Below are positions 33,236 to 43,682 of a stretch of DNA of 64,000 nucleotides, in pieces (the first letter of the stretch is position 1; each line of letters begins with the position of its first letter). Location: assembly GCF_013403915.1 (NCBI RefSeq), contig NZ_JABFDI010000012.1, positions 1-64,000 of the forward strand, written 5' to 3'. A program made the position numbers and the translations under genes. A model generated the notes under the pieces. It was not told the DNA's origin. It saw only the letters and a program-made list of their open reading frames with translations, and searched no databases. The DNA comes from Winogradskyella pacifica (GTDB taxonomy: Bacteria; Bacteroidota; Bacteroidia; Flavobacteriales; Flavobacteriaceae).

Positions 33236-34546
33236 TTAAACCACCTCTAAAATAAAGTTTGTTTTCTTACCTCTACTTAGAATGATATATTTATCATGAA
33301 TTAAATCTTCTGATGACAATAAATAATCCTCTTTCACCTTTTCCTTATTCACAGCTACCGCATTTTCCTTTAGAGCACGCCTTGCATCTCCATTAGAACT
33401 TAAGAAATCTGTTTTTGCTGCTAAAGCACCAATCATGTCTAACCCTTCACTAAATTCTACTTGCGAAATTTTAGCATGTTTTACACCTTCAAAAACATCT
33501 AAAAACAAAGATTCTGACAATTGTTTAATCTCGTTTTTAAAATCTTTACTAAATAATATTTCTGACGCTTTTACCGCATTATCGTAATCATCCTTACTAT
33601 GTACAAATACGGTGACTTCTTCAGCCAAACGTTTTTGTAATAATCTTAAATGTGGAGTTTCTTTATGAGCTGCAATTAAAGCTTCAATCGTTTCTTTATC
33701 TAAAAACGTGAAAATTTTAATGTATTTCTCAGCATCCTCATCGGTAGAATTTAACCAAAATTGGTAAAATTTATAAACCGAAGTTTTATCCGTATCTAAC
33801 CAAACATTTCCGCCTTCAGACTTTCCAAATTTAGAACCATCGGCTTTTGTAATTAAAGGACAGGTCATAGCATACGCTTTTGCTTGGTCTTCACCATTGT
33901 GCATACGTCTAACCAATTCTGTTCCTGTTGTAATATTTCCCCATTGGTCACTACCTCCCATTTGCAATTTACACCCCATGGTTTTATACAAATGATGAAA
34001 ATCGTAACCTTGAATCAATTGGTATGTAAATTCGGTAAAAGACATCCCAATACTTCCTTCTTCACCAGAAAAACGCTTTTTCACAGAATCCTTAGCCATC
34101 ATATAATTTACGGTAATACGTTTACCAACATCTCTGGCAAAATCGATAAAGCTAAAATCCTTCATCCAATCGTAGTTATTCACTAACACTGGAGCATTTT
34201 TTTCTGTTGAATTAAAATCTAAAAAACGAGATAATACACTTTTTATTCCTGCTACATTATGAGCTAAAGCGACTTCATCTAAAAGATTACGTTCGTCACT
34301 TTTCCCTGAAGGATCTCCAATCATACCAGTAGCACCACCTACTAAAGCAACGGGCTTATGACCTGCTTTTTCTAAATGAACTAATAATATTATCGGTACT
34401 AAGCTACCAATGTGTAATGAATCTGATGTAGGATCAAAACCAATATAGGCAGTAGTCATCTCATTGTCTAATTGTTCTTCTGTACCTGGCATGATATCGT
34501 GTACCATTCCTCTCCAACGTAATTCTTCTACAAACTTATTTGCCAT
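33236..34546 (-). CDS. tyrS: Tyrosyl-tRNA synthetase
   Basis: A 436-residue class Ic synthetase. HIGH-type motif SLHIGSL (His45), [18 protein letters not shown] and the KMSKS-type loop KFGKSEGG are in order. The C-terminal S4-like RNA-binding part (about 370-436) contains [22 protein letters not shown]. It charges tRNA-Tyr. Its promoter is one of the clearest in the window. Confidence 0.97.
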   Translation of the reverse strand: MANKFVEELRWRGMVHDIMPGTEEQLDNEMTTAYIGFDPTSDSLHIGSLVPIILLVHLEKAGHKPVALVGGATGMIGDPSGKSDERNLLDEVALAHNVAGIKSVLSRFLDFNSTEKNAPVLVNNYDWMKDFSFIDFARDVGKRITVNYMMAKDSVKKRFSGEEGSIGMSFTEFTYQLIQGYDFHHLYKTMGCKLQMGGSDQWGNITTGTELVRRMHNGEDQAKAYAMTCPLITKADGSKFGKSEGGNVWLDTDKTSVYKFYQFWLNSTDEDAEKYIKIFTFLDKETIEALIAAHKETPHLRLLQKRLAEEVTVFVHSKDDYDNAVKASEILFSKDFKNEIKQLSESLFLDVFEGVKHAKISQVEFSEGLDMIGALAAKTDFLSSNGDARRALKENAVAVNKEKVKEDYLLSSEDLIHDKYIILSRGKKTNFILEVV

Positions 34547-34573
34547 TGCTTTTTAGTTTCAAATTGATTTGCG

Positions 34574-34603
34574 CAAAGATAAGTTTCCACTGCTAAAGAC
34601 AAA
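34574..34603 (-). promoter_or_regulatory. tyrS promoter
   Basis: On the minus strand TTTG (34600-34603) is followed after 18 bases by TATCTTTG (34574-34581), a near-perfect Bacteroidota promoter. The start codon lies about 28 bases further. Confidence 0.75.
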
Positions 34604-34708
34604 AGACAATTTTAACTCAATTTGCTTAAGCAGATACGTATTAGACCTACAACTTATAAATTGAAAATTCACATTAAGAATAAGGCTTAAAAAACGTAAC
34701 TTTACACA

Positions 34709-35722
34709 ATGATTTTAGTTACAGGAGGTACAGGTTTAGTTGGTTCTCATCTGCTTTTTCAACTTTTGAAAAGTGATGAACCGATACGTGCTATCTATAG
34801 ACGAGAAAAAACATTAGCACGTGTAAAAAACGTATTCTCCTACTTTTCTGATAATGCTGAAACACTTTTTAATAAAATTGAATGGGTTGAAGCAGATATT
34901 AATGACATTCCTAAACTTGAAGCTGCTTTTAAAGATATTACACATGTTTATCATTGTGCTGCCTTTGTATCTTTTGAACCGAATAGATATAACGATTTAA
35001 GAAAAATTAATATTAAAGGCACAGCGAACATTGTTAATCTATCGATTAGTCATCAGATTAAAAAATTATGCTACGTGAGTACTATTGCCGCAATTGGGCA
35101 TCATAGCAATCCTGAAAAATTAATAGATGAGCAAACCGATTGGAACCCAGAAGATGACAATAGTGTTTATGCGATTACCAAATACGGAGCAGAGCTTGAA
35201 GTTTGGCGCGGTACACAAGAAGGTTTAGATGCTGTGATTGTAAACCCTGGAATTATTTTAGGAGCTGGCTATTGGAATGGTGGCAGTAGCGGCAACTTAT
35301 TTAAGCGCCTACATAAAGGTATGACTTATTATACAACAGGAATCACTGGTTATATAGATGTTTGGGATGTCGTTAGTGCTATGGAACAACTAATGCATAG
35401 CAATATTAAAAACGAAGGTTTTATTTTAGTTGCTGAAAATCTAAGCTTTGAAACCTTTTTTACTAAAACTGCAAAAAGTTTAGAAGTTAAGCCTCCAACA
35501 AAACAAGCAAAATCTTGGTTATTAGGAATTGCGTGGAGATTAGATTGGCTAAAGCATTTGCTTACAGGAAAACGTAGAAGCTTATCTAAACAAACGGCAA
35601 AATCCGCGATTAGTGTTACAAATTATGATGCTTCTAAAATAATAAATAGCTTAAATTTTGAATTTAAACCTATAGATAAAAGTATAGAAGAAGTCAGTAA
35701 ATTATTTCTTAAGGATTATTAG
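34709..35722 (+). CDS. NAD-dependent epimerase/dehydratase (extended SDR)
   Basis: A 337-residue extended SDR of the dihydroflavonol-4-reductase-like branch. Cofactor motif GGTGLVGSHL at 6-15 and catalytic YAITK (Tyr and Lys four apart) are visible, with VIVNPGIILGAG typical of the branch. The substrate is unknown. It converges on, and overlaps by 14 bases, the DUF4296 lipoprotein gene. Confidence 0.88.
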   Translation: MILVTGGTGLVGSHLLFQLLKSDEPIRAIYRREKTLARVKNVFSYFSDNAETLFNKIEWVEADINDIPKLEAAFKDITHVYHCAAFVSFEPNRYNDLRKINIKGTANIVNLSISHQIKKLCYVSTIAAIGHHSNPEKLIDEQTDWNPEDDNSVYAITKYGAELEVWRGTQEGLDAVIVNPGIILGAGYWNGGSSGNLFKRLHKGMTYYTTGITGYIDVWDVVSAMEQLMHSNIKNEGFILVAENLSFETFFTKTAKSLEVKPPTKQAKSWLLGIAWRLDWLKHLLTGKRRSLSKQTAKSAISVTNYDASKIINSLNFEFKPIDKSIEEVSKLFLKDY

Positions 35723-36182
35723 GCTTCATTTTTTTTAAAGCAGTCTTATCAAAAGTTTTCCGAATAGAATCTTTAGTTGTTTTTTTTACCTTAGCAATTG
35801 AATCTCTAACTTGCTTTATAGAATCGACCTCTATTTCTCTTATGTCTTCAAAATGTTGCTTTTCAGATTTTAGTCGTTCTTTTACCTCATCAACAATCGC
35901 TTTATATGTTTCGGTTTCAAAAGTATAATAGGTGTTACTTTCTGCAAACCGAGTGCTATCTATATTGTGTTTTTTTAAAATGTAAAATTCCGGATCAAAA
36001 TCATTTTTTTCTAAAGTAGACCTATTAACTCCTTTTGCTGCATTAACAACATATAAGTCGTAAAGCAGATCCGTCATTTGTGCTTCTGATATCAAATTAT
36101 CTGGTTTTTTTGGTTTATTAATACCATCGCAGGCCAAAATTAAAATACCTAATACCAATATAATACTGATTCGCTTTAACAT
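35709..36182 (-). CDS. DUF4296 lipoprotein
   Basis: A 157-residue lipoprotein; from the start at 36182 the lipobox is LILAC with Cys18. The core KPDNLISEAQMTDLLYDLYVVNAAKG and FDPEFYILKKHNIDSTRFAESNTYYTFETETYKAIVDEV is the DUF4296 pattern. The tail is Lys/Asp-rich and helical. The start at 36182 lies one base past the dihydroorotase stop, so the genes are co-translated; an ATG 12 bases upstream is the alternative. Function unknown. Confidence 0.82.
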   Translation of the reverse strand: MLKRISIILVLGILILACDGINKPKKPDNLISEAQMTDLLYDLYVVNAAKGVNRSTLEKNDFDPEFYILKKHNIDSTRFAESNTYYTFETETYKAIVDEVKERLKSEKQHFEDIREIEVDSIKQVRDSIAKVKKTTKDSIRKTFDKTALKKMKPNNP

Positions 36183-36183
36183 C

Positions 36184-37527
36184 TTATCTATCAAAAGTTA
36201 GTCGTTGTCCTGCTTTAACGTCTAAAACATTGAAATTGTTATATACTAATTGACCGTTTACAAACGTATGTGTGATTCTGCTTTTAAAGGTGTTGCCTTC
36301 AAACGGAGACCAACCGCATTTATAAAGAATATTACTCTTATTAACCGTCCAAGGACTTTGAGGATCTACAATTACTAAATCTGCAAAATAGCCTTCCTTT
36401 ATATATCCACGTTTTTCAACATTAAACAGTATAGCCGGATTGTGACAGGCTTTTTCTACAATTTTTTCTACGGAAATTTTTCCTTGATGATGTGCTTCCA
36501 TCAAAGCCATTAACGCATGCTGTACTAATGGTCCGCCTGAAGGTGTACTTGTATACTTATTATTTTTCTCTTCTAAAGTATGTGGAGCATGATCTGTAGC
36601 AATGACATCTATTTTGTCATCTAATAAGGCTTTCCAAAGTTGATCTCTATCTTTCGTTGTTTTCACTGCAGGATTCCATTTAATATGACTTCCTTTTTTA
36701 GCATAATCTTCTTCTGAAAACATCAAGTGATGTACACAGACCTCAGCTGTAATCTTTTTATCTTTTAATGGAATTTTATTAGAGAATAAATTGGTCTCTT
36801 TTCCTGTAGAAAGATGGAACACATGTAACCTTGCCCCTGTTTTCTTAGCTAATTCGATCGCTTTTGAAGATGACAGGTAACACGCCTCTTCACTTCGGAT
36901 TTTAGGATGCATTGCCATAGGAATATCATCACCATATTGCTCCTTATATTTTGCTAAGTTGGCTTTTATAGTCGCTTCATCTTCACAATGCACAGATATC
37001 ACCATATCGGTACTCGAAAATATTTTTTCAATCACTTTAGGATCGTCCACGAGCATATTACCTGTAGAAGAGCCTAAAAATAGTTTTAGACCTGCAACCG
37101 TTTTGGGGTCGACTTTTAAAATTTCTTCCAAGTTATCATTGGTACCACCAAACATAAACGAATAATTAGCATAAGATGAGTTTGCTGCAATGGCAAATTT
37201 TTCTTCTAATTTTTCTAAGGTTGTGGTTTGTGGATTGGTGTTTGGCATCTCAATAAAAGATGTAATTCCACCAGCAATTGCTGCTCTAGATTCCGATTCT
37301 ATATCTCCTTTATGCGTTAGTCCTGGCTCTCTAAAATGCACTTGGTCATCTATCATTCCTGGGAAAACATAATTCCCTTCTACATCAATAACCAATATAT
37401 CAGCAGACTTTACACTTATAGACGTGTCAATCTCTTTTATAATATTATCTTCAATAAGAATGTCTCCTTCAACAATTTTTCCTTCGTTGACAATTCTTGC
37501 GTTTTTTATGAGGGTATTTCGCGTCAT
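36184..37527 (-). CDS. pyrC: Dihydroorotase
   Basis: A 447-residue amidohydrolase, the third step of pyrimidine synthesis. The family signature [10 protein letters not shown] is at 60-69, EMPNTNPQ follows, the metal ligands His are in VHCEDE and HVFHLST, and [13 protein letters not shown] carries the catalytic Asp. The first His of the usual HxH pair is Gln62 here (QVH), with His64 retained. The overall length and order fit class I dihydroorotase rather than hydantoinase. It is the second gene of an operon after the polyprenol-mannose synthase. Confidence 0.88.
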   Translation of the reverse strand: MTRNTLIKNARIVNEGKIVEGDILIEDNIIKEIDTSISVKSADILVIDVEGNYVFPGMIDDQVHFREPGLTHKGDIESESRAAIAGGITSFIEMPNTNPQTTTLEKLEEKFAIAANSSYANYSFMFGGTNDNLEEILKVDPKTVAGLKLFLGSSTGNMLVDDPKVIEKIFSSTDMVISVHCEDEATIKANLAKYKEQYGDDIPMAMHPKIRSEEACYLSSSKAIELAKKTGARLHVFHLSTGKETNLFSNKIPLKDKKITAEVCVHHLMFSEEDYAKKGSHIKWNPAVKTTKDRDQLWKALLDDKIDVIATDHAPHTLEEKNNKYTSTPSGGPLVQHALMALMEAHHQGKISVEKIVEKACHNPAILFNVEKRGYIKEGYFADLVIVDPQSPWTVNKSNILYKCGWSPFEGNTFKSRITHTFVNGQLVYNNFNVLDVKAGQRLTFDR

Positions 37528-37533
37528 GTATTT

Positions 37534-38253
37534 TTACTTAGCAAATAAGCTTTTTAATTTTAAACTAACTACTCCAAATATAGCTTCGGTAATAATACCT
37601 CCGCTCATTTTTGATTTTCCTTTGGTTCTATCTTTAAAAATAACTGGTATTTCTACAATTTTAAAACCTTTTTTATGGGCTTTGAATTTCATTTCAATTT
37701 GAAACGCATAGCCTACAAATTCTATTTTCTTAAGATTTATGGTTTCTAAAACAGTTCTTTTATAACAAATAAACCCTGCTGTAGAATCCTTAACTTTCAT
37801 TCGTGTTATCAATCTTACATAACGTGATGCTCCATAAGATAACAAAATACGAGACATTGGCCAATTAACAACCGTAATACCTTTTACATATCTCGACCCA
37901 ACAGCAACATCTGCGCCAGCAACACAAGCATTATACAATCTAGAAAGATCATCTGGATTGTGTGAAAAATCAGCATCCATTTCAAAAACATATTGATACG
38001 ATTTTTCTAAAGCCCATTCAAATCCTGCAATATAAGCAGTTCCTAAACCACTTTTTTCCTTGCGTTCTAACAAAAATAATTGATTCTTAAATTCTTGTTG
38101 CAAACGTTTAACGGTATCTGCTGTTTTATCTGGTGAGTTATCATCAACAATAAGTACATGAAATTCCCTTGGCTGTGAAAACACAGCTCTAATGATTGAT
38201 TCTACGTTTTCAATCTCATTATAGGTCGGGATTATGACAATTGCGTCAGACAT
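37534..38253 (-). CDS. Polyprenol monophosphomannose synthase-type glycosyltransferase (GT2)
   Basis: A 239-residue GT2 enzyme. IIPTYNEIENV, VDDNSPDKT and the metal-binding DADFSHNP are in order, then GSRYVKG and the end GFKIVEIPVIFKDRTKGKSKMS, all typical of dolichol/polyprenol phosphate mannosyltransferases without membrane segments. The start at 38253 (MSDAIVII) is preferred over an ATG 18 bases upstream. It lies six bases before the dihydroorotase gene. Confidence 0.88.
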   Translation of the reverse strand: MSDAIVIIPTYNEIENVESIIRAVFSQPREFHVLIVDDNSPDKTADTVKRLQQEFKNQLFLLERKEKSGLGTAYIAGFEWALEKSYQYVFEMDADFSHNPDDLSRLYNACVAGADVAVGSRYVKGITVVNWPMSRILLSYGASRYVRLITRMKVKDSTAGFICYKRTVLETINLKKIEFVGYAFQIEMKFKAHKKGFKIVEIPVIFKDRTKGKSKMSGGIITEAIFGVVSLKLKSLFAK

Positions 38254-38400
38254 TAACTCACTTTTAAACACTCCTTGGAGCGACTTCTTAGAATTTCAAC
38301 AAAAATAAAGTTTTTAATGGATTATATACTGTAATTAACTTTTTTGATAGTTATGAATCGTACTTCTAATTGTAAGCTCATTTTTTTATAATTTAGCGGC

Positions 38401-39051
38401 ATGCGAAATTATATAACACACGAGTGGTTTACCATTTTTACAATCATAGGATTGTTTACCATCGTGGTTGCTAAATATTTAAATACACTTCGCTTCAATG
38501 ATTTCTTGTCTGTCATCGGTAATTCTAAATACCTTAAGATTTATACTAAGGATCAAAAATTTATAGATCAATTTGATAGCTTTCTGTTTATTAACCTTTC
38601 GCTATCCCTAAGTATTTTCATCTATTTTGCTTATAATACGTTTGTAACACCCGTTGATTTTGAGCTGATGTCGTTCTTAAAACTAACATTTGCGGTCTCT
38701 ACTGTTATTATTATAAAAACACTTTTGGAACGTCTTATTGGGAGCCTTTTTGAAATTGATAGTTTAATAGATGATTACTTATTTCAAAAAACAACTTTCA
38801 AGAATTTTTCTGGTCTCGTTTTTTTTATGGCAAATTTATTTTTACTGTACACCGACATACGCATGACTATTATCATAATATCAGCAATCTCTATTGTTTG
38901 CCTTATAAATGTGATTGGATTTTTATCTTCATTCAAAACCCATCAAAAATCAATAAATCCAAATTTTTTCTATTTTTTATTGTATCTTTGCGCTCTCGAA
39001 ATTAGCCCTTATATACTTTTATTTAAGGTAATTAGAGAATATAACGTTTAA
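38401..39051 (+). CDS. DUF4271 membrane protein
   Basis: A 216-residue integral membrane protein with about six segments, of the DUF4271 family. It lies 16 bases before hemD in the arrangement DUF4271-hemD-pckA often seen in this group. No function is known; the tight pairing with hemD suggests a link with tetrapyrrole synthesis or simple co-expression. Confidence 0.8.
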   Translation: MRNYITHEWFTIFTIIGLFTIVVAKYLNTLRFNDFLSVIGNSKYLKIYTKDQKFIDQFDSFLFINLSLSLSIFIYFAYNTFVTPVDFELMSFLKLTFAVSTVIIIKTLLERLIGSLFEIDSLIDDYLFQKTTFKNFSGLVFFMANLFLLYTDIRMTIIIISAISIVCLINVIGFLSSFKTHQKSINPNFFYFLLYLCALEISPYILLFKVIREYNV

Positions 39052-39067
39052 AACACCCCGTTTACGT

Positions 39068-39817
39068 ATGAAAGTGAAAACAATTTTAGTATCACAACCA
39101 GAGCCTAAAATAGAAAATTCCCCATACTTTGATTTGCAAGAAAAGCAAAAAGTAAAAGTGGACTTTAGACCCTTTATTCATGTTGAAGGTGTTTCCTCTA
39201 AGGATGTGAGACAACAAAAAGTAGATCTTACAAAGTACACAGCCATTATACTTACAAGTAGAAATTCAGTAGATCATTTCTTTAGAGTTGCAGATGAAAT
39301 GCGCTTTAAAGTGCCAGATTCTATGAAGTATTTCTGCCAGTCTGAAGCTGTTGCCTATTATCTACAGAAATATGTGGTTTATAGAAAGCGTAAAATTTAC
39401 GTTGGGAAGCGTACGTTTGAAGATTTAATGCCTTTGATTAAAAAATATAAAGACGAAGCGTTTTTATTACCAACAACAGATAAAGTTAAACCTATTATAG
39501 CAGAGTTATTAAATGAACTAGGTGTTAATTGGAAACAAGCTACTTTCTACAAAACAGTAATTAGTGATTTATCTGATTTAGCGGATGTGTATTATGATAT
39601 CTTAGTATTCTTTAGCCCTTCTGGTATTGAATCATTATTTCATAATTTCCCTAATTTTGAACAGAAAAATACACGTATCGCTGTATTTGGAAATACAACC
39701 GTTAAAGCAGTTGAAGAAAAAGGAATGCGTGTAGATATCGCTGCACCAACTCCAGAAACTCCTTCAATGACAATGGCTTTACAGAAATATATTGATTCCG
39801 TAAATAAAGGTAAATAG
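39068..39817 (+). CDS. hemD: Uroporphyrinogen-III synthase
   Basis: A 249-residue protein of the HemD fold: YTAIILTSRNSVDHFF and FFSPSGIESLFHNFP with VFGNTTVKAVEEKGMRVDIAAPTPETPSM. HemD family sequences diverge strongly, so the assignment rests on these loops and length. It closes and inverts ring D of hydroxymethylbilane on the way to haem. Confidence 0.88.
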   Translation: MKVKTILVSQPEPKIENSPYFDLQEKQKVKVDFRPFIHVEGVSSKDVRQQKVDLTKYTAIILTSRNSVDHFFRVADEMRFKVPDSMKYFCQSEAVAYYLQKYVVYRKRKIYVGKRTFEDLMPLIKKYKDEAFLLPTTDKVKPIIAELLNELGVNWKQATFYKTVISDLSDLADVYYDILVFFSPSGIESLFHNFPNFEQKNTRIAVFGNTTVKAVEEKGMRVDIAAPTPETPSMTMALQKYIDSVNKGK

Positions 39818-39835
39818 TATTAAAACTATTAGATA

Positions 39836-39872
39836 TAAAAAAAGCGATTCTAAATTTTAGAATCGCTTTTTT
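39836..39872. terminator. Bidirectional terminator between hemD and pckA
   Basis: AAAAGCGATTCTAAA (39840-39854) pairs perfectly with 39856-39870, with A/T runs on both sides, serving both converging genes. Confidence 0.9.
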
Positions 39873-39891
39873 AGTTTATATAAGTTATGAT

Positions 39892-41508
39892 CTAGAATGC
39901 ATAACGTTGTGGACCACCACGTCTCACTTCTTCTGAAGCATAAGACTCAAACTTCTTAAAGTTCTCTCTAAACGCATTAGATAATTTAAATGCCATAGTA
40001 TAATAAGCTTTATCATCATTCCAAGTTGTTCTTGGGCTCAACACTTCTGTTGGTACTCCAGGACAACTTCTTGGTTGCGCCACTCCAAATACAGAATGGA
40101 TATGATAATCTTCATACGTGTAATCACCTAAATCACCATTTAATGCTGCGTTAATCATAGCACGTGTGTATTTTAATTTCATACGTGTTCCTACTCCGTA
40201 AGGACCACCTGTCCAACCTGTATTAATCAGCCAAACATTCACACCTGCTTCTAACATTTTTTTGCTTAACATATCAGCATATTCTGTTGGGTGTAACGGC
40301 ATAAAAGGGGCACCAAAACAAGCAGAAAAACTTGGTACTGGTTCTACAACACCTGCTTCTGTACCAGCAACTTTTGCCGTATAACCAGAAATAAAGTGGT
40401 ATGCAGCCTGACTTGGAGTCAGTTTAGATATCGGAGGTAATACACCAAAAGCATCTGCCGTTAAGAAAAATATATTCTTAGGGTTTTCACCCACAGAAGG
40501 TTTTCTAATATTATCTATATGGTAAATTGGGTAACTTACCCTAGTATTTTGAGTTATAGATGTATCAGCAAAATCGACGTTGCCTTTATCATCCATAATT
40601 ACATTTTCTAATATGGCTCCTTTTTTAATCGCAGCAAAAATCTCAGGCTCTTGTTCTTGAGATAGGTTGATTACTTTAGCGTAACAACCACCTTCAAAAT
40701 TAAACACAGTATTTTCTTTTGTCCAGCCATGTTCATCATCTCCAATTAAACTACGATTAGGATCGGTAGACAGTGTTGTTTTCCCCGTTCCAGATAATCC
40801 GAAGAAAATAGATGTATCACCATCTTTACCAACATTAGCACTACAGTGCATTGGTAACGTATCTTTAAATACTGGAAGAATGAAATTTAATGCCGAGAAG
40901 ATGCCTTTTTTAATTTCGCCTGTATAACCGGTTCCTCCGATTAAAGCAATCTTACGTGTAAAATCTAAAATCGCAAAGTTATGTTGGCGTGTACCATCAA
41001 CTTCAGGATCAGCCATAAAACCTGGCGCATTAACCACAGTCCATTCTGGTGAGAAGTTTTCTAATTCAGCTTCCGTCGGACGTAAAAACATATTATACGC
41101 AAACATGTTGCTCCAAGGATACTCATTAATAACTCTAATATTTAATTTGTAATCCTCATCTGCGCAAGCGTAACTATCGCGTACATAAATTTCTTTTTCA
41201 GATAAATAATCAACGACTTTATCATAAAGCTTCTGAAATTTGTCACTATCAAAAGCAATGTTGATGTTTCCCCACCAAACTTTGTCTTTAGTGATATCAT
41301 CTTTCACAATAAATCTATCCATTGGAGAACGACCCGTAAATTCACCTGTATTAACTGCTAAAGCACCTGAAGACGATTCTACTCCTTGGCCTTTAGAAAT
41401 TGTTTCAGCATGCAATTCATCTGAAGATAATTGATAATTTACTTTTGCATTTTTAATTCCATATTGATCCAACGAAATCGTTTTCGTTGATTGGGAATGA
41501 TTTGCCAT
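39892..41508 (-). CDS. pckA: Phosphoenolpyruvate carboxykinase (ATP)
   Basis: A 538-residue gluconeogenic enzyme. The kinase-1a P-loop FFGLSGTGKTTLS, the motif NFEGGCYAKVINLS, GEFTGRSPMDRFIV near the N-terminus and GGTGYTGEIKKG are all present. It converts oxaloacetate to phosphoenolpyruvate. Single gene with a typical promoter upstream and a shared terminator with hemD downstream. Confidence 0.97.
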   Translation of the reverse strand: MANHSQSTKTISLDQYGIKNAKVNYQLSSDELHAETISKGQGVESSSGALAVNTGEFTGRSPMDRFIVKDDITKDKVWWGNINIAFDSDKFQKLYDKVVDYLSEKEIYVRDSYACADEDYKLNIRVINEYPWSNMFAYNMFLRPTEAELENFSPEWTVVNAPGFMADPEVDGTRQHNFAILDFTRKIALIGGTGYTGEIKKGIFSALNFILPVFKDTLPMHCSANVGKDGDTSIFFGLSGTGKTTLSTDPNRSLIGDDEHGWTKENTVFNFEGGCYAKVINLSQEQEPEIFAAIKKGAILENVIMDDKGNVDFADTSITQNTRVSYPIYHIDNIRKPSVGENPKNIFFLTADAFGVLPPISKLTPSQAAYHFISGYTAKVAGTEAGVVEPVPSFSACFGAPFMPLHPTEYADMLSKKMLEAGVNVWLINTGWTGGPYGVGTRMKLKYTRAMINAALNGDLGDYTYEDYHIHSVFGVAQPRSCPGVPTEVLSPRTTWNDDKAYYTMAFKLSNAFRENFKKFESYASEEVRRGGPQRYAF

Positions 41509-41531
41509 AATATTTGTGTTGTTTAGTGCTG

Positions 41532-41558
41532 CAAAATTATAATTTTATTTTGAAACAA
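41532..41558 (-). promoter_or_regulatory. pckA promoter
   Basis: On the minus strand TTG (41556-41558) is followed after 16 bases by TAATTTTG (41532-41539), fitting the TTG/TAnnTTTG consensus with a slightly short spacer. The start codon lies 23 bases downstream of the box. Confidence 0.65.
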
Positions 41559-41573
41559 CGCCTTTGATTTATA

Positions 41574-41963
41574 TTAATCCACCTTATTTTTTACAATGCC
41601 TATTAACAGTATTACCCAAGCTATTATAAGTAATAGGCCACCAACAGGAGTCATTAGAGCAATCGATTTAAAATCGAAGCCAGAAAGTGAATTTGTCGCT
41701 AGCCCATATATAGAGCCAGAAAAGAAAACAACACCTAATAAAACGAAATAAAATACTGTCTTTTTTATTTTTAAACTCACAAACGATGTACCACCTACAA
41801 TTAGGAGAAAAAAAGCATGATATATCTGATAACGCACACCTGTTTCAAAAGTTTTAATGGCGTTAGAATCCACCAGTTTTTCTAGTCCATGTGCCGCAAA
41901 AGCACCCAAAATTATACCTAATATTCCTAAAATAGATCCGGTAACTAATAATCTCTTGTTCAT
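41574..41963 (-). CDS. DUF423 membrane protein
   Basis: A 129-residue inner-membrane protein with four segments. GAFAAHGLEKLVDSNAIKTFETGVRYQIYHAFFLL is the DUF423 (YwdK/YgdD-type) pattern. Function unknown. Confidence 0.88.
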   Translation of the reverse strand: MNKRLLVTGSILGILGIILGAFAAHGLEKLVDSNAIKTFETGVRYQIYHAFFLLIVGGTSFVSLKIKKTVFYFVLLGVVFFSGSIYGLATNSLSGFDFKSIALMTPVGGLLLIIAWVILLIGIVKNKVD

Positions 41964-42208
41964 AATTAAAAATGTGAATTCGGTTTATTATGCCTCTTGT
42001 ATTTGTTACATTCGTACGAAGAATTTATATAAGCATTTTCAATTCGCTAAAAAATTGATTTTTTGCACCATGTTTTTGTCATTTTTTATTTCCTTAACGA
42101 TGCTATGCAAGTAAAAAAGGACTTCAACACGGCACAAAATCTTCTATTTTCGCTAAAACTCAAAATACTTACATAAATTCAATACAAAATTAGTTATATA
42201 AACTCATT

Positions 42209-43573
42209 ATGCGAAACATATTAATCATCGGAGCAGGAAAATCTTGTTCTTATCTTATAAAATATTTACTCGATAATTCTCAATCTGAAAAACTTCATAT
42301 TACCATTGGAGATCTCAATGTAGAGAATGCTAAAAAGCTTGTTGGTGATCATCCCAACACAGACGTTATTCACTTAGATGTCTTTAATGCAGAATCTAGA
42401 GTTGCTGCTGTTAAGAAAGCAGATATAGTAATCTCAATGCTTCCTGCGCGTTTTCATATAGAAGTTGCGAAAGATTGTATTACTTACAAAAAGAACATGG
42501 TTACAGCGTCTTATGTAAGTCCAGAAATGCAAGCCTTAGACGAAGATGCCAAGGCCAACAACCTCATCTTTATGAATGAAATTGGTGTAGACCCCGGCGT
42601 TGACCATATGAGCGCCATGCATGTTATTGATCGTATTAGAGACAAAGGCGGAAAATTGATTTTATTTGAATCGTTTACAGGTGGTTTAGTAGCCCCTGAA
42701 AGCGACGACAATCTTTGGAATTATAAATTTACATGGAACCCAAGAAACGTAGTTGTGGCAGGACAAGGTGGCGCTGCAAAATTCCTGCAAGAAAACCAAT
42801 TCAAATACATACCCTATAATCGTTTGTTTAGACGCACCGAATTTTTAGATGTTGAAGGTTACGGCCGTTTTGAAGGTTATGCTAACCGAGATTCTCTAAA
42901 ATATCAACAAGTTTATGGATTAGACCATATCAAAACATTATATAGAGGTACCATGCGACGCGTTGGTTTTAGTAGAGCATGGAACGTCTTTGTACAATTA
43001 GGAATGACAGATGATAGCTATACTATTGATGATAGCGCTAATATGAGCTACCGTGATTTTGTAAATTCATTTTTACCATACAGCCCAACGGATTCCGTGG
43101 AGCTTAAATTTAGACATGCCTTAAAAATTGACCAAGATGATATTGTTTGGGAAAAGTTCTTAGAGCTCGACATTTTTAATCCTAAAAAAATGGTAGAACT
43201 AGATAAAGGCACACCTGCTCAAATACTTCAGAAAATTTTAATGGATAGCTGGACTTTAAGCGAAAACGACAAAGATATGATTGTAATGTATCATAAATTT
43301 GGTTATGAACTCGATGGTAAAAAGTATCAAATTGATTCTACAATGGTGACCCTCGGAAAAGACCAAACCTACACCGCAATGGCTAAAACGGTAGGTTTAC
43401 CAGTAGCCATCGCGACGTTGGCCATATTGAATGGTAAAATTAAAACACCTGGAGTTCAAATTCCAATAACTAAAGAAGTTTACGCTCCAATTCTAAAAGA
43501 ATTAGAATCTTACGATATTGCCTTTAAAGAATATGAAGTACCGTATTTAGGTTATAATCCGCTAAATATTTAA
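42209..43573 (+). CDS. Saccharopine dehydrogenase family protein
   Basis: A 454-residue NAD(P)-dependent protein. The Rossmann start ILIIGAGKSCSYLIKYLL and the family pattern VISMLPARFHIEVAKDCI, NEIGVDPGVDHMSAMHVID, SFTGGLVAPESDDN fit saccharopine reductase (LYS9-type) proteins. Its likely role is the second step of the saccharopine route of lysine degradation. An Lrp-type regulator lies two genes downstream on the same strand. Confidence 0.88.
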   Translation: MRNILIIGAGKSCSYLIKYLLDNSQSEKLHITIGDLNVENAKKLVGDHPNTDVIHLDVFNAESRVAAVKKADIVISMLPARFHIEVAKDCITYKKNMVTASYVSPEMQALDEDAKANNLIFMNEIGVDPGVDHMSAMHVIDRIRDKGGKLILFESFTGGLVAPESDDNLWNYKFTWNPRNVVVAGQGGAAKFLQENQFKYIPYNRLFRRTEFLDVEGYGRFEGYANRDSLKYQQVYGLDHIKTLYRGTMRRVGFSRAWNVFVQLGMTDDSYTIDDSANMSYRDFVNSFLPYSPTDSVELKFRHALKIDQDDIVWEKFLELDIFNPKKMVELDKGTPAQILQKILMDSWTLSENDKDMIVMYHKFGYELDGKKYQIDSTMVTLGKDQTYTAMAKTVGLPVAIATLAILNGKIKTPGVQIPITKEVYAPILKELESYDIAFKEYEVPYLGYNPLNI

Positions 43574-43682
43574 TGTAATTATGTTTTTTTCTTATGTCAT
43601 TTAGCCAATTACGTTATTTAAAAAATTGTATATTGACGCTATTATTAGCCAAAAACCAAATAACTACCTAAATTTAAAAGAC

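Noticed and set aside
42011-42020. TTCGTACGAA palindrome as an operator
   Set aside because: A single 10-base palindrome with no second copy at a related promoter; chance cannot be excluded.
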